Below, one piece after another: positions 1 through 10,088 of a stretch of DNA of 64,000 nucleotides. The DNA comes from Phoronis australis (Eukaryota > Phoronida > Phoronidae). The notes beneath the pieces are model-generated. The model worked only from the letters and a program-made list of their open reading frames with translations, searched no databases and was not told the origin of the DNA. How positions within the stretch are numbered: the first letter of the stretch is position 1; each line of letters opens with the position of its first letter. Location of the stretch: positions 1,135,052 to 1,199,051 of the forward strand of contig NMRA01000019.1 in assembly GCA_002633005.1 (NCBI GenBank). Reading direction: 5' to 3'. Position numbers and translations under genes: made by a program.

Positions 1-542
1 GCAGAATTCTGGTAAGCCGGTACACAAGGCCTTGAGAGTAGCAAAACGCTTGCCAGAGTACATAAGAATCAGCAGGTTAAAAATTCCCAACACATCTCTT
101 GTTCTACAACATAAAATCAAATCCATGTCAACGTGAGATGGCAATTGGCTGCTGATACCTTGGTAAAAACAATACACTTTCTGTTGCTGTTAACATTACA
201 GAATGCTATAATGTGCCATTATCCAAAGCTAGAATAGGTACCTGCTGTTGATGGCGAAGCATTCTTCACCAATGTTAGGTTCTTTTGAATGCATCATGGT
301 CAGATGACCCCTTCTCAATTCATTTGTCTTCATCAGTACCTTCTAGTAACTCCCTGCTATGCAAGTTGAAAGTGCTGGCAGTTGTCAGTGGAGCAGTCCA
401 CTCATGTTTGTCCGTCAAGACTGGTGCAACGCCCTGAAGAACAACAAATAACATTAATACAAACCACCTGTCACGTTTTTCCCCGTGTGTGGGTGGGCGC
501 AGGTTGTTACAGACCGGTGCTAATAGCTTTCGGTGCGAAGAT

Positions 543-543
543 N
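543..543. other. Assembly join (single N)
   Basis: A single N. Unlike four of the other joins, I see no repeated sequence on its two sides. Confidence 0.8.
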
Positions 544-3433
544 AAACCACCAATTTGGGAATATCCAGACTACCACTAGCAGGGTGTATTGACTATCAGC
601 ATGTCCTGTATACAACCACAAGACTACACAGTTAGCCTTGCAGAGAGTGGTATCACAAGTAGGACTAACTGGTTACATGCATAGACTGCCAGTCAACATA
701 TACAAGAACAAGACTAGTTAGTTGTGTAGGGCTGCTAGAGTATCAAGATTAGCACTAACAGGCTGTATAGACTGTCAGTCTCTATACACACTGCAAGATG
801 ACATGACTTCGCAAAAGTCAGAAGTGGACGAAACCGAGCCCGAGGGCTAAACAACTAAACAGTAAAATAACGCAAAAAAATGCTCAGTCAAAGACACCAA
901 GGATTTTACTAAAGGAATATTGTAATGTCGGTGTGCTCTATTATGTACTGTTAGGCAGTAAAATAAATCTACCATAACATTCTGAAAAGTAAGTATGGTT
1001 AGCATTGCTGTAACAAGTGCGCCTCGGACATCCGTTGAGGACTTACCTGTCGAGCAAAATCTTTCCTTACTGAGACCGTGTAACAGCCATCTGGGATCGC
1101 AGATAAGTCCAGCATCCAAACTGATCTTCATTTCAAACTTTACGGCGGTAATAGTCAACTTGAGGACGATTAGCAAGCCTTTTCAACGCAGGACACCTAT
1201 CTTATACCGAACGCCTGCCATTACTTGTTTGGTATGCGTGAACTTGAATTTTCCTTAATCTGAAGATCGCGTAAGCGTGAGCTCTTAATTAAATACAAAT
1301 TAAAAAAATGTAGTGAATATTTTGTTCAATGTAGCGAATTTCTGTAATTATTGCTTCCAAAAGCACTTATTTCACCCGTTAACTAATTATAGTAGCTTGA
1401 ACATGATTATTTGAGTGGCTATTCCGAGATCACGTAGGCCTGTATACCATCTTGAGATTAACCGAAACTCCAAGTTCATCTTCGACACTCGAATCGTCGA
1501 TTGACACTTCGTCCGGCATCCATTTATTTCTTGGTGCACCACACAAAATGAAAAATTAAGCTAAAAAAATCTGTATTAAATTCAGTTCATTATAAAAAAC
1601 TTCGATGCCGTGGCGAAGGCTATTATTTGGGCTTAGGTTTCGAATAAAAGTGTTTGCGTAAAGATCCGTTTCATGAAGTTTTTAACAAAAATGAAGCGGA
1701 AATAGTGCCTTTAAAAGGGCATGTTTCAGATATGGGCCTATGTCATGCGGTTGGATAACGGTTTATAATTTGTGTGTTTAAGTATTAGTGTCCTACAATG
1801 GATATGCCATTAACTTATAAGAACATGAATCAGAGTTTCACTTGTTGGGAGAAAGACAAGTGTTACATATGATAACATTCATTTAATAATTATTAGACAC
1901 TGTGCAACCCAATCTAAATATATGCTATTCAATTCTCCCTAACCCACAACCTGCCAAGAGACAACCATGGTTTTTACATAAATTTTCTTACTTAACCTAC
2001 ATGAAGGTAACAGTGGGTTATTGATCACCCAGATTTTTTAAACACACTAACAAAATTCAATAAAGATCCTAAAAAGCATTTAGGAGATACAGCCATGGGC
2101 GCAAAAACAAACAAAACTACCACTATGAGGCGCCACAGTATTCAAAGTCGTTGGTAAATCATTGTCAACAGCAATCTTCACAGTAAGATCATATATGACA
2201 ATTTTCAAAATCATCCCTAGCCTAGAGCGTATTGGTTGATAGAAGGGCAGACGCCAAACGCAGATTCGAAAATAGGAAAAATGGCCACTGGGTGGCACAA
2301 AGTACCGCGACTCCGTCTGAAACGGGAGGATGGCATCATCTCACTAACAGACGCCCAGACAGAGATGACGGCAATATGCGACCACATATAAATATGTGGA
2401 CACATAACAAACAAGTGTGTTGCACAACAGTTAAGGGTACCTTCTACGTGCCCTCCCATGTATGTGCACATTTAGGCTGACATGCCTTTATTCTAAACAA
2501 TGCCTCTTTAATTTTGTTTTTTCCAGTGTGCAATATTAATAAAATATATTTGAAGTGCAATTCCATTTGAGAAGGAGGTACAATATGAGAACATTTTGAT
2601 CAATTGTGAAACAAATATTCATCTTAGCGAATTAATTGATAGTACATCAATTGCCAGGTCTCATGGTAGCTTTCAATGCATGGATTATTTTTTGATTGAT
2701 CCTTTTGTCTGACTGAGAAAATTGCTTCTAAAGGGGTGTGACGGATGCACACACCGAACTTGAATTAAAAAAAAAGATTTTTGACATTTCTGTGAACTTT
2801 AAAAAAAGTTATTTTAGTTTTATATAACCATTTAGTGAAATGTTTGTGAAGTACAATACATTATGATATCTTCAAAGAAATTTTTGCTAGACAACTCAAT
2901 GTAAGTTGAGTGAGTGTGAGTAATGTACGTACACTCTGAATTTCTAGTTAAACTCTTTGTTTCTTGTGGCTCGTCTTTTGCCAGTGATTAAAAATTACAT
3001 TAATATGGAGTGAAACTTATATCAATTAATCAAAATACACCTTTTGGATGAAATCTTCACTTCAGTTAAGCCTATGGACATATACACTAAGATGTAAAAT
3101 TTTTCAACACATTTGATCAAATATGTAAAAACAGCCCCCTCAAATCCTCACTTCTCTTGAAAGTTGGTAAACAATGTGGAATCCGATGACAATAAGTGCG
3201 ATCATCATTGTGTATCTGGTACCTGTTAGCACTTAGGAAAACTGTTTTTGAGTTAAGTAGGAATACAAATGTGGAACTAGCCAGTAAGTGAATGTCGCTG
3301 TCCTGAGTGTGGAGTAGAGTTTAAAACATTACTAATCATCAGTTAAAAATGCATTTTGAGTATCTGTATTTTTGAATTAGGACTCATCCTAAGCTTGGGT
3401 ACAGGTTGTGTGGGCGTGTCGTTGGTCCTTCTG

Positions 3434-3438
<5 letters not shown>

Positions 3439-3494
<56 letters not shown>
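3439..3494. repeat. (TA)n microsatellite
   Basis: An uninterrupted TA dinucleotide run of about 55 bases, preceded by a short TG stretch. The Ile-Tyr open frames across it are artefacts of the repeat. Confidence 0.95.
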
Positions 3495-3495
<1 letters not shown>

Positions 3496-3660
3496 CCATG
3501 TTAATAATGAAGGCAAATGTTTTAAAAATATCAGTATCTTCTTATGACAAAGTCTCAAGCAGATAATTGGTTCAGCATGGTTCAGTTGACCGCATCAACC
3601 TATGGCATTCATATTGTAATACAAGACACAGGTGCTCTCTTACAGTGTAAAGGCAAAAAC

Positions 3661-3970
3661 TTGGCGAAATTAACCAAAAACATGACGATAAAGATGATGA
3701 CGAAGATGACGAATATGACGAAGATGGTGGCGAGGATGAAGTAATAATAACATACACATGACGAACGTAGAAGTCCGAAATCAGTAAGAAAAAGGCTACA
3801 GTCTTGAGCGACACTTGGCGAAATTAACGGAAAAGACGATGACGGAAATGATGACAAAGATGATGATGATGATGATGACGATGATGATGGTGATGGCGAT
3901 GATGAACAACATCATAACATTCATATGATGAACTTAGATGTCATAAATCAATAAGAAATAGGCTACAGTC
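3661..3970. repeat. Two-unit tandem duplication with (GAT/GAC)n core
   Basis: The block 3661-3802 is repeated, diverged, at 3815-3970. Both units start with TTGGCGAAATTAAC, carry a GAT/GAC/GAA trinucleotide core and end with AGGCTACAGTC. The trinucleotide tract has expanded in the second unit. The polyserine and acidic open frames here are repeat translations, not genes. Confidence 0.75.
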
Positions 3971-5199
3971 GAGTTCAATAGAAGCTAAACCAACATCAAT
4001 GCAGCAAGAGCGCTCAACAAAGGAACAGCGTTATCAGAAAATCTCAAATAACTCGAAAAGTAGACGTCCTAGCAAAAAATGTAAAACATCTTTAAAAAAT
4101 TCCAAGTTCAAGGTTCTTGATTTTTGAGAAATATGTAAAATCAAATTATGTAATCATCAATACTAAAACATCATTTCATACAAGGTACCAAAGACACTAA
4201 AAAACACAAGAGTGACAACAGCCGGTGAAGGTAAGACAAAATGCTTTATGAATTAGCTCACAGGTTGCTTCCTCAGACTTAAAAATACCCAGTGTCTGCT
4301 CTTTCAACACAAAACATAGCACCGCAGGTCAGAGCAGAAAAGTGCACATTGATTCCAGGAGAGCAGCAAGTTGAGATGCGTTCATTAAATTAACGTCTGG
4401 TTGAATTTTTACTATGAACCTACTAGATGGCACTGTAAGGCAGAGCTTTTTTCAGTGGATTTAGCTTAAATGAGTAGTGCACATATTTACTTGATTTTTT
4501 ATGTATGTTTGTAAAAACTTAACAGTTTTAGGTTCTTAGGTGTGACTGTGAGACATATTTTACTTTCTGAAAGTCTGGAACATAAAAAAAGACCTAAGGA
4601 TATTTTTATTGGCTGCAAAATTATATTTTCACAGCTGTGATGGACGAATGTGATGGAGGGAAAAATTCTCTGTACATCTGTCACGCCATTCATGACTAAA
4701 CAACTAATGCCTGGAAACCTGAAGTTTTGGTCAACTTCTCAACAGTGTTGAGAAACAAGGGAACCTGAAATTATTTTAATTTTGATTGGAAACTTTTGAC
4801 ATAACTGAACAAACTTTTTAGCAAATTTTTGTGACAAACATACATCTTGATATCCAGAAATTGGCAATGTGCCACAGATCAAATGATAATTTTTGGATAC
4901 TAAATAGACTTTGTGTGATTGCAAAAATTTTGTAATACAACTTAATATAGCCATAATTAGCTTATTTGTAGAAATAATTAGTAACACACATCAATATCTG
5001 GGTAATTTTTAAGAGACAAGTGACCCTTAAGTCATAATAAAATTCCCTCGAGATCAGAATGACTTGTAAGGGACACAGGCGATGGTGTGAAATGGAACAA
5101 AACATTGGTTTTGGATATTTTTGAGGCCCAGCTTAATGCTATAGGTGATTGGGGGGGGGGGATTTTTCCTCACTACTTGGCCTCAATTAATCAACACTT

Positions 5200-5336
5200 T
5201 GTAGGAATCAAAAACACGCAATTATAAGTGAATAAAATACTATATTGAAGCAGACACTTGATGTTGGTATATTGACAAAAATGAGACTAAACTACAGTGA
5301 TTTAACAAATCGTTATAACTGATAGGTGGCACCACA
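5200..5336 (-). repeat. 3' LTR of gypsy element
   Basis: Minus-strand ends are TGTGGTGCC and CCTACA. It matches 8911-9047 over its full length with a few substitutions, and 15817-15953 more closely. Confidence 0.9.
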
Positions 5337-5358
5337 GTACCCCCCTCCAAGCGGAGGA
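5337..5358 (-). other. Polypurine tract of gypsy element
   Basis: Read on the minus strand this is a G/A-rich run (GGAGGGGGG) immediately before the 3' LTR, the expected position for the plus-strand primer. It directly follows the pol stop codon. Confidence 0.7.
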
Positions 5359-6522
5359 CTAAGGCAAATCCGAAGTGGGTGGAGAATCACGAAAACGCAC
5401 AGGTAAGCGCGAAACGCGGCCAGAACGAGTAACTCTAGAAGGTTGATCGGCAGCAACAGACGTTGACGGCACAGGTCCGTCGGTGGAGTCAAGGGGAGCC
5501 GGCGGCGAGGGGAGCAATAATGGCGAAGAGGCCTCGGGACGTGTGAAGGTGTCATCCGAGGTTGTGAACTGGGTGACATAAGCGGCTTTGAGACGATCAA
5601 CAGAAACCGTCTGCTCGCGACCCTTAATGTCAAGAGTGTAGAACTTGTCATTGGTGTTTAGTATGCGATACGGGCCATCGTAGGGGCGCTGGAGCGGATG
5701 ACGGTAAGCATCATGGCCGTGTATGTGTATGGGACAAGACGCCAAGTTGGAGGGTATATAACTGGGGCGACCGCCATGGAAATTAGGAGGCGCGGGCTGC
5801 ACAGCACGCATGGTGTGTTGTAGATGCTTTAAGAAAATTGAGTCCGGCTCCATTGTACGAGCTTCGAGCGGTTGAAGAAACTCGCCTGGTAAGTGGAGAG
5901 GTGACCCATACACAAGTTCAGCGGGAGAACAGCCGGGATCTACTCGCCAGGACGAACGTATCCCTAGCAAGACCAGTGGCAGTTCTGCAAAAAAGTGCGG
6001 GCTGGTAGTGCGCGCCTTGAGGGCGCGGTGAAAACGTTCTATCATGTCATTCGCCTGTGGGTGGTATGCATTTGTGGTATGAGTCGTAACACCCAAGAGC
6101 TTGTTGCATTCACTCCAAAGTGCCGAAGTGAACTGAGCACCGCGATCAGACGTGATGTCCTCAGGCACACCAAAGCGGGAAATCGAATGATGGACAAGAG
6201 CAGCTGCACAGGAGGAAGCTTGGGCGTCAGGAAGTGGTATGGCCTCGGGCCACCTGGTGAAACGGTCAATGATCGTGAAGAGATAGGTCATGCCTTGGCT
6301 CGCTGGTAGTGGGCCAACAAGATCCACGTGGAGACTGCGAAACCTGGCAGCCGGAGCGAGACGCTTTACCAAAGGTGCCCGTGTGTGTCGCTGTATCTTG
6401 GAAGCTTGACAAGCATGACACTCTTTGCACCACCGCCGTATATCACGTTTCATACCACGCCAGACAAAGCGCTGAGTGAACGCCAGCGTGGGAAAGCCCA
6501 TGAATACGATCAAAAACAGCAC
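5359..6522 (-). pseudogene. gypsy pol fragment: integrase
   Basis: This frame of about 387 codons holds the second half of the H2C2 zinc finger (C-K-E-C-H-A-C-Q), the integrase core with the Asp motifs HVDLVGPLP and TSDRGAQF and the Glu motif MIERFH, and a C-terminal GPYRIL module as in gypsy integrases with a GPY/F domain. A proline-rich tail follows to the stop at 5359. The first half of the zinc finger (H-G-L-S-H) lies in another frame just upstream, so there is a frameshift near 6465-6480. The start given is only the frame opening, not a real initiation codon. Integrase inserts the element's cDNA into the host genome; this copy cannot make a full pol product. Confidence 0.9.
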
Positions 6523-6763
6523 GGGTCCATGTGGAGGGCAACAGAGGTGGTCCCTGGGTTATGAGATGGTGTTCAACACCGTGTTTATTCGCCGTGGAAT
6601 CGTAACACGGAGTAAACAGCTCTGAAAACTGTTGTAACAAATGTGAGTCCTCGTCGTGGGCATGAAAGGAGAGACCCGCAAGGGTCAGTGAAATCATACG
6701 TGTTATGTCGCAAAAGTACAGAGGGATTATCGATAGACAAAAGGCGCTTGCCCTTGAGATCAA
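6443..6763 (-). pseudogene. gypsy pol fragment: start of RT joined to integrase zinc finger
   Basis: The frame reads through LLQQFSELF and HGVEHHLITQGPPL, typical of the first residues of gypsy reverse transcriptase. Within a few codons it passes into DRIHGLSHAG, the start of the integrase H2C2 finger. All RT catalytic motifs and RNase H are missing between them, which is a clean internal deletion with its junction near 6540. Confidence 0.8.
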
Positions 6764-7184
6764 TAACTAGGTCGTGGGCAATAAAAAAATCAGCTCCCAG
6801 AATCGGGCGAGTAACATCGGCAAGATAAAATTCATGAGCGTACCGCTGCTTAGGGATGAGCACCACCGAGAGGGTACGGGTGCCCCATGTGTTTACGGAA
6901 GTTCCGTTAGCAGCGGAGAGAGGTGCGGAAGGTGGATTGCTCTTGCGGTCTGTTGCAGAGGCAGGATAAACAGAAACGTCGGCGCCATTGTCAATTAAAA
7001 AATATCTACCAGTGTGTTGGTCAACAATGGAGAACGTGTTGGAGGTGGAAACGCCGGCCGCTACCACGTTCAACGGCCGGCTGTGGCGTTTCCCTGGATG
7101 TTTGTCTTGGGAATCAGTGACGCAAACTTGCAGCCAGGCTGGCATCGACGAGCCTCGGGCCCAAACTTCATGTGGTAGAAGCAT
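6585..7184 (-). pseudogene. gypsy pol fragment: aspartic protease
   Basis: The protease active-site motif appears as FLIDNGADVSVYP, followed by the ILGADFF flap-region motif usual for retroviral-type proteases. The catalytic triplet is D-N-G instead of D-T/S-G, which should impair activity. The frame overlaps the end of gag in a different phase, as expected for pol reached by frameshifting. It ends at 6585, so the link to the RT start is also frame-shifted. Confidence 0.85.
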
Positions 7185-7726
7185 ACGGTGGAGGAACCCA
7201 TAAGTGGGCTGGCGTCACCGTGCTGGGAACGGAAACGGCGTCGGAAGCGCTCATCGGCAGAAACCACGTCCACCGAAGCGGACGTGGACTTGGTATTGTC
7301 ATCATAAAAACCCGAAAACGTTGTCTGACTGGTGGTAGGCATAGAGACATGTTGCACTCCGGCAGTACGTGCCTCCCAGATACGGTCCGCGGTCATAGCA
7401 AGGTCCTCTATGCTATTAATACTGTGGCCCGCCAGGATAGTGCGAACGTCGGAGGGCAGGTTCGTTAGGAATAAAGCACGTTTTAAAGTCTGGGGGTCAC
7501 CATTGAGAGCGTTGATACGTCTCATCAGAGCGGTGGGACGTTTGTCACCCAGGCCATTGAGGTTCAAAAGCTCAGAGTCCTTCTGCGCCTGGGACTTTCC
7601 AAAAGCGTTGATGAGCGCGGACTTCAATGCGTTATACTTGCTTGTGAGCGGTGGGTGGAGGAGTATAGCCTGAACTTCGTCGGCTGTGTTGACATCAAGG
7701 GCACTCACCACATAATCATATTTTGT
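6848..7726. repeat. Segment duplicated across assembly joins (left copy)
   Basis: 6848-7496 reappears at 7728-8387, and 7497-7726 reappears at about 8463-8691. The copies differ by scattered substitutions and a few-base indel, so they are alleles or different element copies that the assembler failed to merge. Confidence 0.85.
7070..7711 (-). pseudogene. gypsy gag, C-terminal half (contig copy 1)
   Basis: It encodes the gag middle region (LLHPPLTSKYNALKSAL, LTNLPSDVRTILAGH) and the CHCC zinc motif CFYHMKFGPEARRCQPGC. The stop at 7070 lies inside the overlapping protease frame. Its upstream end is cut by the N at 7727. Confidence 0.85.
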
Positions 7727-7727
7727 N
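7727..7727. other. Assembly join (single N) with repeated flanks
   Basis: The sequence right of the N restarts at the counterpart of base 6848 on the left. This is a contig overlap, not a biological tandem repeat. Confidence 0.85.
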
Positions 7728-8387
7728 CTGCTTAGGGCTGAGCACCACCGAGAGGGTACGGGTGCCCCATGTGTTTATGGAAGTTCCGTTAGCAGCGGAG
7801 AGAGGTGGGGAAGGTGGATTGGTCTTGCGGTCTATTGCAGAGGCAGGATAAACAGAAACGTCGGCGCCAGTGTCAATTAAAAAATATCTACCAGTGTGTT
7901 AGTCAACAATGGAGAACGTGTTGGAGGTGGAGACGCCGGCCGCTACCACGTTCAACGGCCGGCTGTGGCGTTTCCCTGGTTGTTTAATTGTCTTGGGTAT
8001 CAGTGACGCAAACTTGCAGCCAGGCTGGCAATCGACGAGCCTCGGGCCCAAACTTCATGTGGTAGAAGCATATGGTGGAGGAACCCATAAGGGGGCTGGC
8101 GTCACCCTGCTGGGAACGGGAACGGCGTCGGAAGCGCTTATCGGCAGAAACCACGTCCACCGAAGCGGACGTGGACTTGGCGTTGTCATCATAAAAACCC
8201 GAAAACGTTGTCGGACTGGTGGTAGGCATAGAGACATGTTGCACACCGGCAGTACGTGCCTCCCAGATACGGTCCGCCGTCGTAGCAAGGTCCTCTATGC
8301 TATTAATGCTTTGGCCCGCCAGGATAGTGCGAACGTCGGAAGGCAGGTTCGTTAGGAATAAAGCACGTTTTAAAGTCTGGGGGTCAT
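7728..8387 (-). pseudogene. gypsy protease/gag fragment (contig copy 2)
   Basis: A second version of the protease and gag zinc-motif region. Here the protease triplet is the normal D-T-G. However, the codon that is CAA (Gln) in copy 1 is a TAA stop, and a short insertion lies near 7983. The gag zinc motif has lost its third Cys (EARRLPAW in place of EARRCQPGC). Confidence 0.75.
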
Positions 8388-8388
8388 N
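8388..8388. other. Assembly join (single N) with repeated flanks
   Basis: About 78 bases ending at 8387 are repeated immediately after the N at 8389-8466, then the sequence continues into gag. Confidence 0.85.
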
Positions 8389-8881
8389 TGTGGCCCGCCA
8401 GGATAGTGCGAACGTCGGAGGGCAGGTTCGTTAGGAATAAAGCACGTTTTAAAGTCTGGGGGTCATCATTGAGAGTGTTGATACGTCTCATCAGAGCGGT
8501 GGGACGTTTGTCACCCAGGCCATTGAGGTTCAAAAGCTCAGAGTCCTTCAGCGCCTGGGACTTTCCAAAAGCGTTGATGAGCGCGGACTTCAATGCGTTA
8601 TACTTGCTTGTGAGTGGTGGGTGGAGGAGTATAGCCGGAACTTCGTCGGCTGTGTTGACATCAAGGGCACTCACCACAAAATCATATTTTGTCTGATCTT
8701 GTACAATCCCTTTTGTTCCAAACTGAGCCTCGACTTTGGCAAACCAAACTTCGGGCGATTTTGTCCAAAAGTCTGGCAACCTGATGGACACCGCGTTTAC
8801 CTGAGTTGTTTGCATTGCAAGCGTCTGGAGAGTTGAGGCGAGGTCAGTAACAAGCTTTGTATCACTATGTCCCTCAGCCAT
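8389..8881 (-). pseudogene. gypsy gag, N-terminal part
   Basis: Gag starts at the ATG at 8881 (MAEGHSDTKL...), about 30 bases inside the 5' LTR. It contains the conserved FWTKSPEVWFAKVEAQF box seen in gag of this clade. Gag forms the particle that packages the element's RNA. The frame is open up to the N at 8388. Confidence 0.85.
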
Positions 8882-8890
8882 TGTAAGTGT

Positions 8891-8909
8891 TCACTGTTCG
8901 AGGTCACCA
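8891..8909 (-). other. Primer-binding site
   Basis: The minus-strand sequence TGGTGACCTCGAACAGTGA lies directly inside the 5' LTR. The TGGTGACC start matches the 3' end of tRNA-Trp, the primer used by CsRn1-type elements. Confidence 0.75.
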
Positions 8910-8910
8910 A

Positions 8911-9047
8911 TATAGGGATCAGAAACACACAATTATAAGCGAATAAAATACTATATTGAAGTAGACACTTGATGTTGGTATATTGACAAAAATGAGACTA
9001 AACTACAGTGATTTAACAAATCGTTATAACTGATAGGTGGCACCACA
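8911..9047 (-). repeat. 5' LTR of gypsy element
   Basis: Direct repeat of 5200-5336 with several substitutions. The inner end is degraded to CCTATA, so the two LTRs have diverged since insertion or derive from different contigs. Confidence 0.9.
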
Positions 9048-9382
9048 ATGTATCAGTGCTTTGGAGGATGTCCAGTTGAGCAAAGAACATTTGTAATGTA
9101 ACTAATTTGCATGTGAAAATTTTCAACTCGCTTACAACTGTAGTTTAAATGCAAGCTAACTCCAGTTGCTGGTTGAAATTCTGTGCATCATGTTTGGTGT
9201 GGGGAGCAATTATGATTTCTAAAAACCTTATTTTGAAAATTTGCCCTTTTACGATTCCATCTGTCGATTCAATGTCACTGTTTCAGATTCATAGATACAT
9301 GTCTGAGTTTTCAGTATAGAGGCCTCAGAATAAATTTTAAACTGAATGTCTTCTTACAAATGCTACTATTGTCATCTTGCAG
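9048..9382. other. Non-coding sequence before transporter exons
   Basis: Probable intron or intergenic DNA between the gypsy insertion and the first candidate transporter exon. I see nothing distinctive. Confidence 0.4.
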
Positions 9383-9451
9383 GGATTCAGAGCTGTTGTT
9401 CACCCGTCCTTATCTTCTTTGTCACCTGCATCCTCACAATCTGGATCAAAG
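9383..9451 (+). CDS. Possible short exon of SLC22-like gene
   Basis: A 69-base open segment with a good acceptor (TCTTGCAG) and a weak donor (GTTTGT). It is phase 0 at both ends, compatible with the next exon, and encodes a Ser-rich stretch that could lie in the large loop before TM7. There is no family motif, so this is tentative. Confidence 0.3.
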
Positions 9452-9630
9452 GTTTGTGTCTGCTCTTGTAAAGACTCTATGCTCTATTGGAAGTTAAAGT
9501 AGACATAGGCATGCATTATGTCACGAAAACCAACTGTTTATTTAGACCATGTAACAATAGTATATTGATCTCGAATTGTTCCTTGATAAAAATAAGGTGT
9601 GAATTTTGGGCTTGATAAACTCCAGCAATT

Positions 9631-9631
9631 N
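9631..9631. other. Assembly join (single N)
   Basis: A single N inside a probable transporter intron, 163 bases before an exon. No repeated flank was noticed. Confidence 0.8.
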
Positions 9632-9793
9632 CCATGTAATAAGGGTTAACAACGCGTGAGACAAGGACTTTAAGCGTCTGAAACTGTAATTCTCCGAATA
9701 CACGTTCACGGACGTCTATAGAAAGCGAGGGGCTTATCAGAAGAAATTCCCGTTATGAATGTATCACGAGCACATGTTCTTCAAACTTTTCAG

Positions 9794-10088
9794 CCTAAGA
9801 AGCAAAAGAGCTCTTTGCTGGATACGGTGAGAACGCCCAACATGCGTTACACATCGTTCATCCTCTGGTACCACTGGTACGTCATGGGTTTGGCGTTCTT
9901 CGGTCTATCTTACAATGTGGGGAACATGTTTGGCGACTTCTACGTGAACTTCATAGTAATGAGCGCAAGTGGAGTTCTCGGAATGCCTGTGTTTTACTTC
10001 CTTATGAAATTTGGTAGACGTTGGCCAATGGTCGGATTGTTGATGGTGTGCGCAGTTTTCAATTTGATCATCATGTTCACAAATAAAG
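9794..10088 (+). CDS. SLC22-like exon, TM7-TM9 region
   Basis: The acceptor is TTTTCAG and the donor AAG|GTAAGT; the exon ends in phase 1. It encodes LLDTVRTPNMR, the GNMFGDFYVNF segment and MKFGRRWP. Confidence 0.9.

Larger units (their letters stand above)
1..5199. other. Region without recognisable gene
   Basis: The sequence is AT-rich and all open frames are short. None resembles a known protein family to me. It contains a TA microsatellite, a duplicated GAT-rich block and one assembly N. Upstream exons of the SLC22-type gene would be expected on this side, but I could not identify any. Confidence 0.6.
5200..9047 (-). mobile_element. Ty3/gypsy LTR retrotransposon, CsRn1-like, defective
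   Basis: The element has paired 137-bp LTRs (5200-5336 and 8911-9047), a tRNA-Trp-like primer-binding site next to the 5' LTR and a purine tract next to the 3' LTR. On the minus strand it carries gag, an aspartic protease and an integrase. A CHCC gag zinc motif (C-F-Y-H ... C-Q-P-G-C) together with the TGGTGACC primer site is characteristic of the CsRn1 clade. The reverse transcriptase and RNase H are almost wholly deleted near 6540. Several frames are shifted, and two internal single Ns with repeated flanks show that the assembled sequence merges divergent contigs. I see no clear target-site duplication: the flanks are CACTT and ATGTA. It lies upstream of the visible transporter exons. Confidence 0.9.

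Noticed and set aside
3439-3494. CRISPR-like or other regular array
   Set aside because: A plain dinucleotide repeat; no spaced repeats of CRISPR type exist anywhere in the window, and the DNA is animal.
3343-3558. Ile-Tyr-rich open frames across the TA repeat
   Set aside because: Translation of a microsatellite.
3572-3857. Ser-rich and Met-Thr-Lys-rich frames over the GAT/GAC tract
   Set aside because: Both are translations of a trinucleotide repeat on opposite strands.
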